Of a stretch of DNA of 64,000 nt, positions 11,410 through 23,438 are shown piece by piece. This stretch comes from Mycobacterium sp. DL (GTDB taxonomy: Bacteria; Actinomycetota; Actinomycetes; Mycobacteriales; Mycobacteriaceae). The DNA lies in assembly GCF_039729195.1 (NCBI RefSeq), contig NZ_CP155796.1, forward strand, positions 4,836,001 to 4,900,000, in the 5' to 3' direction. Each line of letters begins with the position of its first letter. Within the stretch, counting starts at the first letter, position 1. The translations under genes were made by a program, and so were the position numbers. The notes beneath the pieces are model-generated. The model made no database searches. It saw only the letters and a program-made list of their open reading frames with translations, and had not been told where the DNA came from.

Positions 11410-11759
11410 AGGATCTCTCGGACGTTGTCGAGCGGCCGGGCCAGTCGGGTGCCCTTGGGCGTCACCACGAACGGACGCTCGATCAGGATCGGGTGCGCCG
11501 CCATGGCGTCGAGCAGTTCGTCGTCGGAGGCCGAGGCCAGCCCGAGTTCGCCGTAGAGCGCTTCGCGTTTGCGCACCGCGGTGCGCACGTCGATCCCGGC
11601 GTCGGCGATCAACGTCGCCAACTCCGCACGCGACGGCGGGGTCTTGAGGTACAGCACGATCTCGGGCTCAACACCGTTGTCGCGCAACAACTCCAGTGTC
11701 TTGCGCGAGGTCGAGCACTTCGGGTTGTGGTAGATGGTTGTCGCGCCACGCTCCGACAT
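11406..11759 (-). CDS. arsC: ArsC-family reductase (glutaredoxin-type arsenate reductase-like)
   Basis: This 117-residue thioredoxin-fold protein has the ArsC motif NPKCSTSRKT with the single catalytic Cys near residue 14, plus the arginines LIERPFV and the end motif RLARPLDNV. Glutaredoxin-coupled ArsC reduces arsenate, but many family members stand outside ars operons and have unknown substrates, as this one does. ATG 11759 is preferred to ATG 11777. It begins next to the prs stop and overlaps lpqT by 4 bp, so prs-arsC-lpqT is probably one transcript. Confidence 0.82.
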   Translation of the reverse strand: MSERGATTIYHNPKCSTSRKTLELLRDNGVEPEIVLYLKTPPSRAELATLIADAGIDVRTAVRKREALYGELGLASASDDELLDAMAAHPILIERPFVVTPKGTRLARPLDNVREIL

Positions 11760-11760
11760 A

Positions 11761-12741
11761 TCAAGCGGACCCGTCAAAAAGCCCTGTCACCGAGCCGTTC
11801 TCGAACACCGCGCGAATGGTGTTGGCCAGCAGCGGCGCGATCGACAGCACGGTGAGTTGCGGGAACATCTTGTCCTCGCCGATCGGCAGCGTGTTGGTGA
11901 CGATGACCTCACACGCCCCGCTGTCGGCCAGTCGCTCGCGGGCGGGGTCGGAGAGCACGCCGTGGGTGGCGGCGATGACGACATCGGTCGCGCCGTCCTG
12001 CTCCAGCAGCCGCACGGCCCCGGCGATGGTGCCGCCGGTGTCGATCATGTCGTCGGTGAGGATGCAGGTCTTGCCCCGGACGTCGCCGACGACGCGGTTG
12101 GACACCACCTGGTTGGGCACCAGCGGGTCGCGGGTCTTGTGGATGAAGGCCAGTGGAACCCCGCCCAACGAGTCGGCCCACTTCTCGGCGACACGCACCC
12201 GGCCGGAGTCGGGGGAGACGACCACCATGTCGCGGCCGGCGTAGTTCTCGGCGATGTAGCCGGTGAGGAGCTTCTGCGCCCGCATGTGGTCGACGGGTCC
12301 GTCGAAGAAGCCCTGGATCTGATCGGTGTGCAGGTCGACGGTCAGGATGCGGTTCGCGCCCGCGGTCTTGAGCAGATCGGCGACCAGTCGGGCCGAGATG
12401 GGCTCGCGGCCGCGGTGCTTCTTGTCCTGCCGGGCGTAGGGGTAGAACGGCAGGATCGCGGTGATCCGCTTGGCGCTGCCGCGCTTGAGTGCGTCGATCA
12501 TCAGCAGCTGTTCCATCAGCCACGTGTTGAGCGGTGCGGGGCAGGACTGCAGGACGAATGCGTCGCTGCCGCGCACCGACTCGTCGAAGCGGACGAAGAT
12601 CTCGCCGTTGGCGAAGTCACGTGCGCTCTGCGCGGTCACGTGGACGTCGAGTTCCTTGGCGACCTGCTCGGCGAGTTCAGGGTGCGCTCGGCCCGAGAAC
12701 AGCATCAGGTTCTTGCGATTGTCGGTCCAGTCGTGGCTCAC
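11761..12741 (-). CDS. prs: Ribose-phosphate pyrophosphokinase (PRPP synthetase)
   Basis: This makes PRPP from ribose-5-phosphate and ATP for nucleotide, His, Trp and decaprenyl-phosphoryl-arabinose synthesis. Class I landmarks are FANGEIFVRF, the flexible loop YARQDKKHRGREPISARL and the PRPP-binding VVVSPDSGRV and ILTDDMIDTGGTI. GTG 12741 gives 326 residues beginning SHDWTDNRKNLMLF, which matches the mycobacterial protein; the longer frame adds 20 unlikely residues. It follows glmU by about 90 bp. Confidence 0.96.
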   Translation of the reverse strand: MSHDWTDNRKNLMLFSGRAHPELAEQVAKELDVHVTAQSARDFANGEIFVRFDESVRGSDAFVLQSCPAPLNTWLMEQLLMIDALKRGSAKRITAILPFYPYARQDKKHRGREPISARLVADLLKTAGANRILTVDLHTDQIQGFFDGPVDHMRAQKLLTGYIAENYAGRDMVVVSPDSGRVRVAEKWADSLGGVPLAFIHKTRDPLVPNQVVSNRVVGDVRGKTCILTDDMIDTGGTIAGAVRLLEQDGATDVVIAATHGVLSDPARERLADSGACEVIVTNTLPIGEDKMFPQLTVLSIAPLLANTIRAVFENGSVTGLFDGSA

Positions 12742-12832
12742 GGGCTGCCCTCGCGTCGGCGATCGATACCGGGCCATCGTACGTAGCGCTGACGCACGCA
12801 CGCTGCCGGGTTACCAGAATGCCAACAAACGG

Positions 12833-14308
12833 CTACTGATCGGTAGGTTCGGGATCCTCCGCTGCCGCCGCGGCCGGGGCCTGATTCGCCGCTGCCGCGG
12901 CGGAAGCCGCCGCGCTGCCCGGGCGCTTTCGGGCCACCCAGCCTTCGATGTTGCGTTGCGGACCGGCCGAGACGGCCAGCGCCCCCGGCGGCACGTCCTC
13001 CCGGATCACCGTGCCTGCGCCGGTGTACGCGCCGTCGCCGATGGTCACCGGCGCCACGAACATGGTGTCCGAACCGGTGCGCACATGAGAACCGATGGTG
13101 GTGCGCCGCTTGGCTTCTCCGTCGTAGTTGACGAAGACGCTGGAGGCGCCGATGTTGCTGTGCTCGCCGATGTCGGCGTCGCCGACGTACGTCAGATGCG
13201 GCACCTTGGTGCCGTCGCCGATCGTCGCGTTCTTGGTCTCGACGAACGCGCCCAACTTGCCCGCCACGCCCAGCACACTGCCGGGGCGCAGATAGGTGAA
13301 CGGACCCACGACCGCGTCGTCGCCGATCACCGAGGAGCTGCCGTGGGTGCGGACCACCTCTGCTCCGTCGCCTACGGTGACGTCGGTCAGGGTGGTGTCG
13401 GGCCCGATCGTGCAGCGGCCGCCGATGTGCGTCGCGCCGAGCAGCTGGGTGCCCGGCCGCACGACGGTGTCGCGGCCGATGCGGACGTCGACGTCGACCC
13501 ACGTGGATGCGGGATCGACGATCGTCACCCCGGCGCGCTGGTGTCCGGCGACGATGCGGCGGTTCATCTCGGCGCCCATCTCGGCCATCTGGACACGGTC
13601 GTTGACGCCGGTGACCAGCGCGGTGTCGTCGACGTGCTTGGCCCGCACGATGTGCCCGTCGGAGCGCACGATCGAGATGACGTCGGTCAGGTAGAGCTCG
13701 TGCTGGGCGTTGTCGGAGCGCAACCTGCTCAGCGCTGAGCGCAGCGCCGCGATGTCGAAGGCGTACACACCGGCGTTGACCTCGGAGATCGCCTGCTGAG
13801 ACGGGCTGGCGTCAGCCTGCTCGACGATCCCGATGACCTCACGGTCCTGGGTGCGCAGCACCCGGCCGTACCCGGTCGGATCTGCCAGCGTGGTGGTCAG
13901 CACCGTGGCGACCGCCGCCTCGGCGCTGTGGGTGGCGATCAGGTCGGCCAGCGTGTCCGCGTCCAGCAGGGGGACGTCGCCGGCGGTGACGACCACGACC
14001 CCGGTGAAGTCGTCGGGCAACGCCGACAGTCCGCATTCGGCTGCGTGGCCGGTGCCCTGCTGCTGCTCCTGCACCGCGATCTCGACGGGGCGACCCAGCT
14101 CCTGACCGATCTCGAGGGCTGCGGGGGCGACGCGCTCACGATCCCGTCCGACGACAACCACCAGATGCTGTGGCGCCACTTTCGCCACGGCGTGCAGCGA
14201 GTGCGACAGCATGCTGCGGCCCGCGAGGGTGTGCAGCACCTTGGGGGTATCGGACTTCATCCTCGTGCCGGCACCTGCCGCCAGAACCAGGACCGCGGCC
14301 TCACGCAT
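12833..14308 (-). CDS. glmU: Bifunctional GlmU: GlcN-1-P acetyltransferase / GlcNAc-1-P uridyltransferase
   Basis: GlmU performs the last two steps to UDP-GlcNAc for peptidoglycan. The N-terminal pyrophosphorylase has [18 protein letters not shown] near residues 8-25 and [10 protein letters not shown] near 110. The C-terminal left-handed beta-helix shows hexapeptide repeats from about 260 on, ending with [20 protein letters not shown]. The tail (residues 460-491) is Ala/Pro-rich as in mycobacteria. ATG 14308 gives 491 residues. tRNA-Gln lies just upstream. Confidence 0.96.
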   Translation of the reverse strand: MREAAVLVLAAGAGTRMKSDTPKVLHTLAGRSMLSHSLHAVAKVAPQHLVVVVGRDRERVAPAALEIGQELGRPVEIAVQEQQQGTGHAAECGLSALPDDFTGVVVVTAGDVPLLDADTLADLIATHSAEAAVATVLTTTLADPTGYGRVLRTQDREVIGIVEQADASPSQQAISEVNAGVYAFDIAALRSALSRLRSDNAQHELYLTDVISIVRSDGHIVRAKHVDDTALVTGVNDRVQMAEMGAEMNRRIVAGHQRAGVTIVDPASTWVDVDVRIGRDTVVRPGTQLLGATHIGGRCTIGPDTTLTDVTVGDGAEVVRTHGSSSVIGDDAVVGPFTYLRPGSVLGVAGKLGAFVETKNATIGDGTKVPHLTYVGDADIGEHSNIGASSVFVNYDGEAKRRTTIGSHVRTGSDTMFVAPVTIGDGAYTGAGTVIREDVPPGALAVSAGPQRNIEGWVARKRPGSAAASAAAAANQAPAAAAAEDPEPTDQ

Positions 14309-14344
14309 AGCTGTCCTTCCCGTGCGTCGGGCGGGCCCCGCTCG

Positions 14345-14416
14345 CTCCGTCGCCAGGACTCGAACCTGAACTTTCTGAACCAAAATCAGAGGTGCTGCCG
14401 ATTACACCACGACGGA
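14345..14416 (-). tRNA. tRNA-Gln (anticodon UUG)
   Basis: Read on the minus strand, the acceptor arms TCCGTCG and CGACGGA pair fully, with discriminator G. The anticodon stem TCTGA/TCAGA encloses TTTTGGT, giving anticodon TTG. The T-loop is GTTCGAGTC-like. CCA is not encoded. 72 bases long. Confidence 0.93.
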
Positions 14417-14473
14417 TCGGTCGACTTTGTACGCGTGCGACTTTAGCTGACGGTGCGGACCGCGTTGAAGTCG

Positions 14474-14965
14474 TTAAACGCTGACGGCGGGGTCGGCCGC
14501 AGCGTCGACGACGTGTGCGCCGAACGGTTTCGCGGACAATAACGTGACGGGCTGGACGGCTCCGCTGGGCAGTCGGTACCTGCGTTGCTCGCCCACGATC
14601 GCCCCTGCAAGCGCATCACCCAGCGGTGAGTTCACCGAGTAGACCTCGATGTCGGTGTCCTCGGCGCCGCGCGCCCCCAGCAGAAAGGTCTCGGTCTCGC
14701 CGGTGTCGTCGTAGCGGATGGTCAACACCATGCCGGGTTCGGCGAGACCGTCGTCAGGCGGGCTTGTGCCCACTGTCGCCGTGCTGAGCAGCTCGTGGAT
14801 CTGCCGGATGCGGGCCTTGCGCGCCATCCACGCATCGATGATCTGATCGCTGCGATCCCCGGTCTCATCGGTTGCGACGGTGCGGTGCGACAGCAGGTCG
14901 GCCAGTTCCTCCTCCAGGCGTTGCCGGGCGTGCGTCGTCATCCAGACGCGGTTACCGATGGACAT
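14474..14965 (-). CDS. GreA/GreB-fold RNA polymerase secondary-channel protein
   Basis: This 163-residue protein has an N-terminal helical hairpin (residues 8-62) and a C-terminal FKBP-like Gre domain, with the typical VNSPLGDALAGAIVGEQ near residue 115. In GreA the hairpin tip reads GDLSENAEY and its acidic residues place Mg in the RNA polymerase active site. Here the region reads ETGDRSDQIIDAW, so one acidic residue is kept and the ENAEY part is lost. That suggests a Gre-like factor that binds polymerase without normal transcript cleavage, rather than GreA itself. It stands alone next to tRNA-Gln. Confidence 0.75.
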   Translation of the reverse strand: MSIGNRVWMTTHARQRLEEELADLLSHRTVATDETGDRSDQIIDAWMARKARIRQIHELLSTATVGTSPPDDGLAEPGMVLTIRYDDTGETETFLLGARGAEDTDIEVYSVNSPLGDALAGAIVGEQRRYRLPSGAVQPVTLLSAKPFGAHVVDAAADPAVSV

Positions 14966-14991
14966 GGCTGGTACTTCCTTCCGATTGGTTC

Positions 14992-15029
14992 GTCGTCAGG
15001 GGCGGGCAAGTCACACCGCCCCTGACGAC
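14992..15029. terminator. Perfect 14-bp inverted repeat, likely terminator
   Basis: GTCGTCAGGGGCGG (14992-15005) and its exact complement (15016-15029) enclose a 10-base loop. It lies between the end of the DadA-like gene and the start of the Gre-like gene, both on the minus strand. Confidence 0.6.
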
Positions 15030-15089
15030 CGGGCAGCCCCTGTGAAGGGGACGAAACTTGAGGAGGGTCCGTTGGCCGCCGATCGACTG

Positions 15090-16343
15090 TCAGCGGCGTG
15101 GATCGAAGGCGCGCAGGGCCTCGGATTGCTTGCCGGTGACGATCTGTTCGGCCAACAGTCGGCCGGTGGCCGGTCCGTGGGCCAGGCCCCACATCCCGTG
15201 TCCGCCTGCCACGAAGGTGTGGGGGGCCAACTCGCCGATGAGGGGTCGGCCGTCGTCGGTGACCGGCCGCGGACCCACCCAGGTGTCACTGCGTTCTGCC
15301 CAGCGCACCCCAGCCAGCAGGGGCGCCGCCGCGGCGACGATGGCGTCCACCCGGCGTTGCATGAGCGGCTCGGAGGGGCGGCGGAACTCCATGGTGCCCG
15401 CCACCCGGAGCGCGCCGCGATACGGCGTACATGCGACCCGCACCTCAGGCAGGTAGATGGGTCCGGGCAACGCCCGGTCGACGGGCACCGTGAACGAATA
15501 GCCGCGGCCTGCCTGGAGCCGGACCTTGATCCGTCCGTCGGTCAGCTGTGGCAGCCAGGCCCCGGTGGCCAGCACGGCGGCATCCGCGCTGATCTGATCG
15601 CCGGACCGGATGGTCACGAGGACACCGTAGCCGCTGTCGGTCACGTCGGCGACGTCAGCGGTGCGCAATACGGCCCCGCGGTTGACGACCTCCTGGCCCA
15701 ACGACCGGGTGAACCGGCCCGGATCGACAAAGCGTTGCCCGTGCACGTTGACCACAGTGGTGATCGCCGCCGAAGCCAGCGGCACCAATTCGTGAAGTTC
15801 CGGGCCGTTGAGCGAATCGGCTCGCAGAGGGTGCTGCGCACCGGGCATCAGCGCCAACTCGCTGAGGAACCGTTTGGCCTGCTCGCCGCTGCGGAAAGCG
15901 ACCGCGACCGAGGTGTCGGTGACAGGCGCATCGACCCCACCGGACACCAGTTCGTCAAACGTGTCAATGGCCTCGTCGTTGAGGACCGCGTTCGCCCGGG
16001 TGGCTGCCTCCCACACCCGCGGACGGCAGTTGAGGGCGAACTTCAGCAGGAACCGGGCAAGCCCGGTGTCGGCCCGCAGCGGTATGTGCAACGGCGCCGC
16101 CGGGTTGGTCAGGGCTCGCATGCCCTCGCGGAACACGGCCGGCGAGTTCAGCGGGGCCGTCAGTGCCGGGGAGATCCAGCCCGCGTTGCCCCACGATGCT
16201 CCGGCGGCGACGCCTTCTCGGTCGACGACGGTCACCTCGACCCCGTGTTCTTGCAGGAACCACGCGGTGGACAGCCCGACGATGCCCGCACCGACCACGA
16301 CCACCGATCGGGGAACGCCGTCTATCCGCGACTCGCCTGACAT
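15090..16343 (-). CDS. DadA-like FAD-dependent D-amino-acid dehydrogenase / oxidase
   Basis: This 417-residue protein of the DAO family has an N-terminal FAD motif VVVVGAGIVGLSTAWFL near residues 12-28, a second-strand acidic VVDRE, and the C-terminal GHGMWGLAHGPATGRLLAE typical of DadA. D-amino acids, glycine or related amines would be oxidised to the keto acid. ATG 16343 was chosen; an upstream frame reaches 16454 but runs through the palindromic region. It follows a PucR regulator on the same strand, which fits induction by the substrate. Confidence 0.82.
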   Translation of the reverse strand: MSGESRIDGVPRSVVVVGAGIVGLSTAWFLQEHGVEVTVVDREGVAAGASWGNAGWISPALTAPLNSPAVFREGMRALTNPAAPLHIPLRADTGLARFLLKFALNCRPRVWEAATRANAVLNDEAIDTFDELVSGGVDAPVTDTSVAVAFRSGEQAKRFLSELALMPGAQHPLRADSLNGPELHELVPLASAAITTVVNVHGQRFVDPGRFTRSLGQEVVNRGAVLRTADVADVTDSGYGVLVTIRSGDQISADAAVLATGAWLPQLTDGRIKVRLQAGRGYSFTVPVDRALPGPIYLPEVRVACTPYRGALRVAGTMEFRRPSEPLMQRRVDAIVAAAAPLLAGVRWAERSDTWVGPRPVTDDGRPLIGELAPHTFVAGGHGMWGLAHGPATGRLLAEQIVTGKQSEALRAFDPRR

Positions 16344-16393
16344 CGTTGACCTCCGGGCTGTGTAGTTGACAGCACCCATGATCCGGCCCGATA

Positions 16394-16443
16394 CGACAGT
16401 CTGGCTTGTCGTAAATCGACAACCCGCAGACCCGAGACTGTCG
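16394..16443. promoter_or_regulatory. Nested palindromes between pucR and dadA, candidate PucR operator
   Basis: The outer arms are CGACAGTCT (16394-16402) and AGACTGTCG (16435-16443). Inside them lie TTGTCG (16406-16411) and CGACAA (16417-16422) with a 5-base spacer. The structure sits 51 bp before the dadA start and 12 bp after the pucR stop. It may be the operator of the adjacent PucR-type activator, or a pucR terminator. Confidence 0.5.
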
Positions 16444-16454
16444 ATGCTTGACAA

Positions 16455-17972
16455 TCAGTCGAACAGCGCGAGCTCGACCATCATCGCGAAGCGCTTGTCG
16501 GCATCGGCCAGCCTTAGATCGGTGATCTCGGCCATCCGGCGCATCCGGTAGCGGACGGTGTTCTCGTGGACACCGAGGCGCTCCGCGGTCCGCACGGGAT
16601 CACCCTGTTCCTGCAGCCACGCCCGGAGGGTGGACACATAGCGGGTGCCGTGGACGTCGTCGTGCACGCCGAGTGCGGCGATGGTCCCGCGCTTCGGGCC
16701 GCGCCCCGAATGCGCCGCGGTGCGCAGTCGGCGCAGCAGGATGCTGTCCCACGACTCGTCGTAAGCGGGCGGTGACCCTTCGGCATCGGTGGTCTCGTGC
16801 ATGGCCAGGCATTCCTCGGCTTCTCTGCGGGCGGCGGTCAGGTCGGCGACGGCCGCGGGCGCACTGATGCCGGCCAACACGGTCACCTGCGGGGGCAACG
16901 CGGCGGTCAAGTCCTGCACCCACTGTCGGGCGGTCGACACGTCCGCGGCTGCCAGCGCGGTGTAGATCGTGGTGTCCGCGAGACCGCTGCGGCCCGGTCT
17001 GGACCAGCCGTAACCGGTGGTCGCCTTGTCGAAAGCCAACAGCATCGCAGCGTGGCGCTCGCCGACCTCGTGTGCGCGCAGCGCCACCACCCTCAGTCCC
17101 TGCGGCGGTAGGCCGAGACGGCTGGCCATCGTCGCGGCATCCGCGGGTCCGTCCAACAGTCGCAGCACCGATTCGGATTCCACTTGACGCTCCAGGTCGG
17201 CACTCGCCCGGGAGCGGAGCAGATGCAGCGCCGCGACGTGAGCGCCGTCAGCGAGGGCATCCGATGCCTCGCCTCGCAGGGGCTGCGGGCAGGCGATCCA
17301 CACTGAACCGAGCAGTTCGCGGCCGGCTCGCGCCGCGACGACCATGCGGCCGGTCAGACCCTGCGCCGGATCGCCGGGCACGAAGATCGGCGCGTCGGAC
17401 ACCGCCAGATGGGTGAAGACGCCCTGCTTCTCGAACACCGTCCGCAGCGCTTCCGGGGCGCGCCGTTCGAGAATCGTCGCTGCGCGGGCGGGGTCGGCGT
17501 GTTGCTGACCCCGGGAGTATGCCAGGACCTGCGAATGGCGGTCCTCGATGACCACAGCGCCGCCGGTCGTGTCACGCAGGGTGTCCGCCAGGGCGAACAG
17601 GTCGGTGGGTCCGCGCCCGGACTCGGTTTCGCGGCCTTCGAACACCAACCCGAAGACGATCGCCGCAAGCTCGCTCCAAGCCACTGCGGGATCGATCAGC
17701 ATCACCGCGATACGTGCGCTGTCGGTCTGGAGGTCGCTGTGGTCGTCGTCGCGGGTGAGCACCACCGTCGCGCGCGCTGCAAGCGCCCACTGCAGGGCCT
17801 CCGCCGGCGATGCGGCGCCGACGGCGAGCAACACGTCTCCGGCCACGGCGGCTCCGCCCACAATTTCGGGCACCACCACGCTGCGAAGTACGGTGGACCG
17901 CTCGACAGGACTGCGCCGCAGTCGGACACCGTAGCCGCCGAGAACGTTGATCAGGCGGTCGAGCGAGATCAC
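16455..17972 (-). CDS. PucR-family transcriptional regulator
   Basis: This 505-residue protein ends in the PucR C-terminal helix-turn-helix (GDPVRTAERLGVHENTVRYRMRRMAEI, near residues 465-491). The N-terminal half resembles the purine-catabolism/PucR sensor region (VVPEIVGGAAVAGDVLLAVG) and a GGDEF-like middle domain. Such regulators usually activate adjacent amino-acid or purine catabolic genes. The DadA-like gene directly downstream is the probable target, through the palindromes at 16394-16443. Confidence 0.85.
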   Translation of the reverse strand: MISLDRLINVLGGYGVRLRRSPVERSTVLRSVVVPEIVGGAAVAGDVLLAVGAASPAEALQWALAARATVVLTRDDDHSDLQTDSARIAVMLIDPAVAWSELAAIVFGLVFEGRETESGRGPTDLFALADTLRDTTGGAVVIEDRHSQVLAYSRGQQHADPARAATILERRAPEALRTVFEKQGVFTHLAVSDAPIFVPGDPAQGLTGRMVVAARAGRELLGSVWIACPQPLRGEASDALADGAHVAALHLLRSRASADLERQVESESVLRLLDGPADAATMASRLGLPPQGLRVVALRAHEVGERHAAMLLAFDKATTGYGWSRPGRSGLADTTIYTALAAADVSTARQWVQDLTAALPPQVTVLAGISAPAAVADLTAARREAEECLAMHETTDAEGSPPAYDESWDSILLRRLRTAAHSGRGPKRGTIAALGVHDDVHGTRYVSTLRAWLQEQGDPVRTAERLGVHENTVRYRMRRMAEITDLRLADADKRFAMMVELALFD

Positions 17973-18025
17973 AGCGTCAGACGCTACGCCGAGAGGCGGT
18001 AGACCAACGGTTTACCCTGAATGCC

Positions 18026-18661
18026 GTGGCTGCGTCCGACAAGGAGATCCGTGCTCCTCGCGCGAGGATGACCGGAAGCGAACGCCGTCAGCAGCTGATC
18101 GAGATCGCCAGGTCCCTTTTCGCCGAGCGCGGGTTCGACGGCACCTCCATCGAAGAGATCGCGCTGCGGGCCAATGTGTCCAAGCCGGTGGTCTACGAAC
18201 ACTTCGGCGGCAAGGAGGGGCTCTACGCCGTCGTCGTCGACCGGGAGATGTCCGCGCTGCTGGACGGCATCACGGCCTCGTTGACCAAGAACCGGTCCCG
18301 GGTGCGCGTCGAACGGGTCGCGCTGGCGCTGCTGACCTATGTCGAGGAGCACACCGACGGCTTCCGGATCCTGATCCGCGATTCACCGGCGAGCATCACC
18401 TCGGGCACCTATTCGACGCTGCTCAACGACGCGGTCAGCCAGGTCGCCTCGATCCTGGCGGGTGACTTCTCCCGCCGCGGGCTGGACTCCGACCTGGCAC
18501 CGTTGTACGCGCAGGCACTCGTCGGTTCGGTGTCGATGGCCGCGCAGTGGTGGCTCGACGTGCGCGAGCCCAAGAAGGAAGTGGTGGCGGCCCACCTGGT
18601 CAATCTGTGCTGGAACGGGCTCACCCACCTGGAGCCCGACCCGGTGCTGCACCAGGAGTGA
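18026..18661 (+). CDS. TetR-family regulator (Rv1019-like)
   Basis: This 211-residue protein has an N-terminal TetR HTH (RRQQLIEIARSLFAERGFDGTSIEEIALRANVSKPVVYEHFGGKE, residues about 18-62) and an all-helical ligand domain. It starts GTG at 18026, only 53 bp from the divergent pucR start. In M. tuberculosis, as I remember, a TetR protein (Rv1019) also precedes mfd. Confidence 0.88.
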   Translation: MAASDKEIRAPRARMTGSERRQQLIEIARSLFAERGFDGTSIEEIALRANVSKPVVYEHFGGKEGLYAVVVDREMSALLDGITASLTKNRSRVRVERVALALLTYVEEHTDGFRILIRDSPASITSGTYSTLLNDAVSQVASILAGDFSRRGLDSDLAPLYAQALVGSVSMAAQWWLDVREPKKEVVAAHLVNLCWNGLTHLEPDPVLHQE

Positions 18662-18761
18662 CGGCCCGCCCCCGGCCCTGCTCGCCGAGTAGCCGAGGAT
18701 CGGCGCTCACAGATTGCCCACTGCCGCAAGACCTTCGGCGGGTGCCTACGATGGGAGCGTT

Positions 18762-22406
<3,645 letters not shown>

Positions 22407-22436
22407 AAGACGCGAGAACGACATGAGCAGGAGCCG

Positions 22437-23438
22437 ATGACGGTCGTCCTGGTCGACCCCCGCCGCCCGTCGTTGGTTCCCATCGACGCGATCGCCCTGC
22501 TGGCCGGTGACGTCCAGTACACCGAGGAGATGCCGATCAAGGTGCCGTGGTCGCTGCCTGCGGCCCGGCCGTGTTTCTCCGACGCGCCGGAGGACGAGCC
22601 CGCCGCGGTGCTGCTGTCCTCCGACCCCGCCCACCCGTCGGTGACGATGCGGATCGCCGCGGGGGAGCGGGTGATCTCGGTCGAGCCGCAGTCCGGCGAG
22701 CGTCTGGTGGATGCGGTGGCGATGATGGACAAGTTGCGCACCGCCGGCCCGTGGGAGAGTCAGCAGACGCACGACTCACTGCGGCGCTATCTGCTCGAGG
22801 AGACCTACGAACTGTTCGACGCGGTGCACAGCGGTGATCTCACCGAGTTGCGGGACGAGCTCGGAGATGTGTTGCTGCAGGTGCTTTTTCACGCCCGCAT
22901 CGCCGAGGATGCACCCGAGAAGTCGTTCGACATCGACGACGTCGCCGACGCGCTGGTCCGAAAGCTCGGCAACCGGGTGCCCGCGGTGCTCGCCGGTGAG
23001 TCGATCACGCTGGAAGATCAACTGGCTCAGTGGGAGCAACGCAAATCGCTGGAGAAGCTGGCCCGCGAGTCGATCATGGACGACATCCCCACCGCGCAAC
23101 CCGCGTTGGCGTTGGCGCAGAAGGTACTCGCCCGGGCCGAGACCGCCGGACTGCCGGCTGATCTGATCCCCGAGGCGATCACCACGGTGACGGTGTCGGC
23201 CGACTTCGATGCTGAGAACGCTTTGCGCTCAGCGGTTCTGGAGTTCATGGATGAGGTGCGTGCTGCCGAGCGCGCCGTCGCGGCGGCCAACCGGGGCGCC
23301 GAGGTCGCCGAGGAGCTCGACGACGCGCCGCCGGTGGCGATCGACGAGGACGATTGGCGTGCTCACTGGCCGTCGGCTACCCGCTCAGTCGACCAGCAGG
23401 TCGCCGAGGAAGCGGTCGTCGCCGGTGACCCCGGGTAG
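22437..23438 (+). CDS. mazG: Nucleoside triphosphate pyrophosphohydrolase MazG
   Basis: MazG hydrolyses (d)NTPs to monophosphate and PPi, removing oxidised or aberrant nucleotides. The metal-binding motif EETYELFDAVHSGD..ELRDELGDVLLQVLFH is near residues 120-150. An N-terminal extension of about 90 residues is typical of the mycobacterial protein (333 residues). It follows mfd by 30 bp. Its last 54 bp overlap the convergent Dyp-peroxidase gene. Confidence 0.93.
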   Translation: MTVVLVDPRRPSLVPIDAIALLAGDVQYTEEMPIKVPWSLPAARPCFSDAPEDEPAAVLLSSDPAHPSVTMRIAAGERVISVEPQSGERLVDAVAMMDKLRTAGPWESQQTHDSLRRYLLEETYELFDAVHSGDLTELRDELGDVLLQVLFHARIAEDAPEKSFDIDDVADALVRKLGNRVPAVLAGESITLEDQLAQWEQRKSLEKLARESIMDDIPTAQPALALAQKVLARAETAGLPADLIPEAITTVTVSADFDAENALRSAVLEFMDEVRAAERAVAAANRGAEVAEELDDAPPVAIDEDDWRAHWPSATRSVDQQVAEEAVVAGDPG

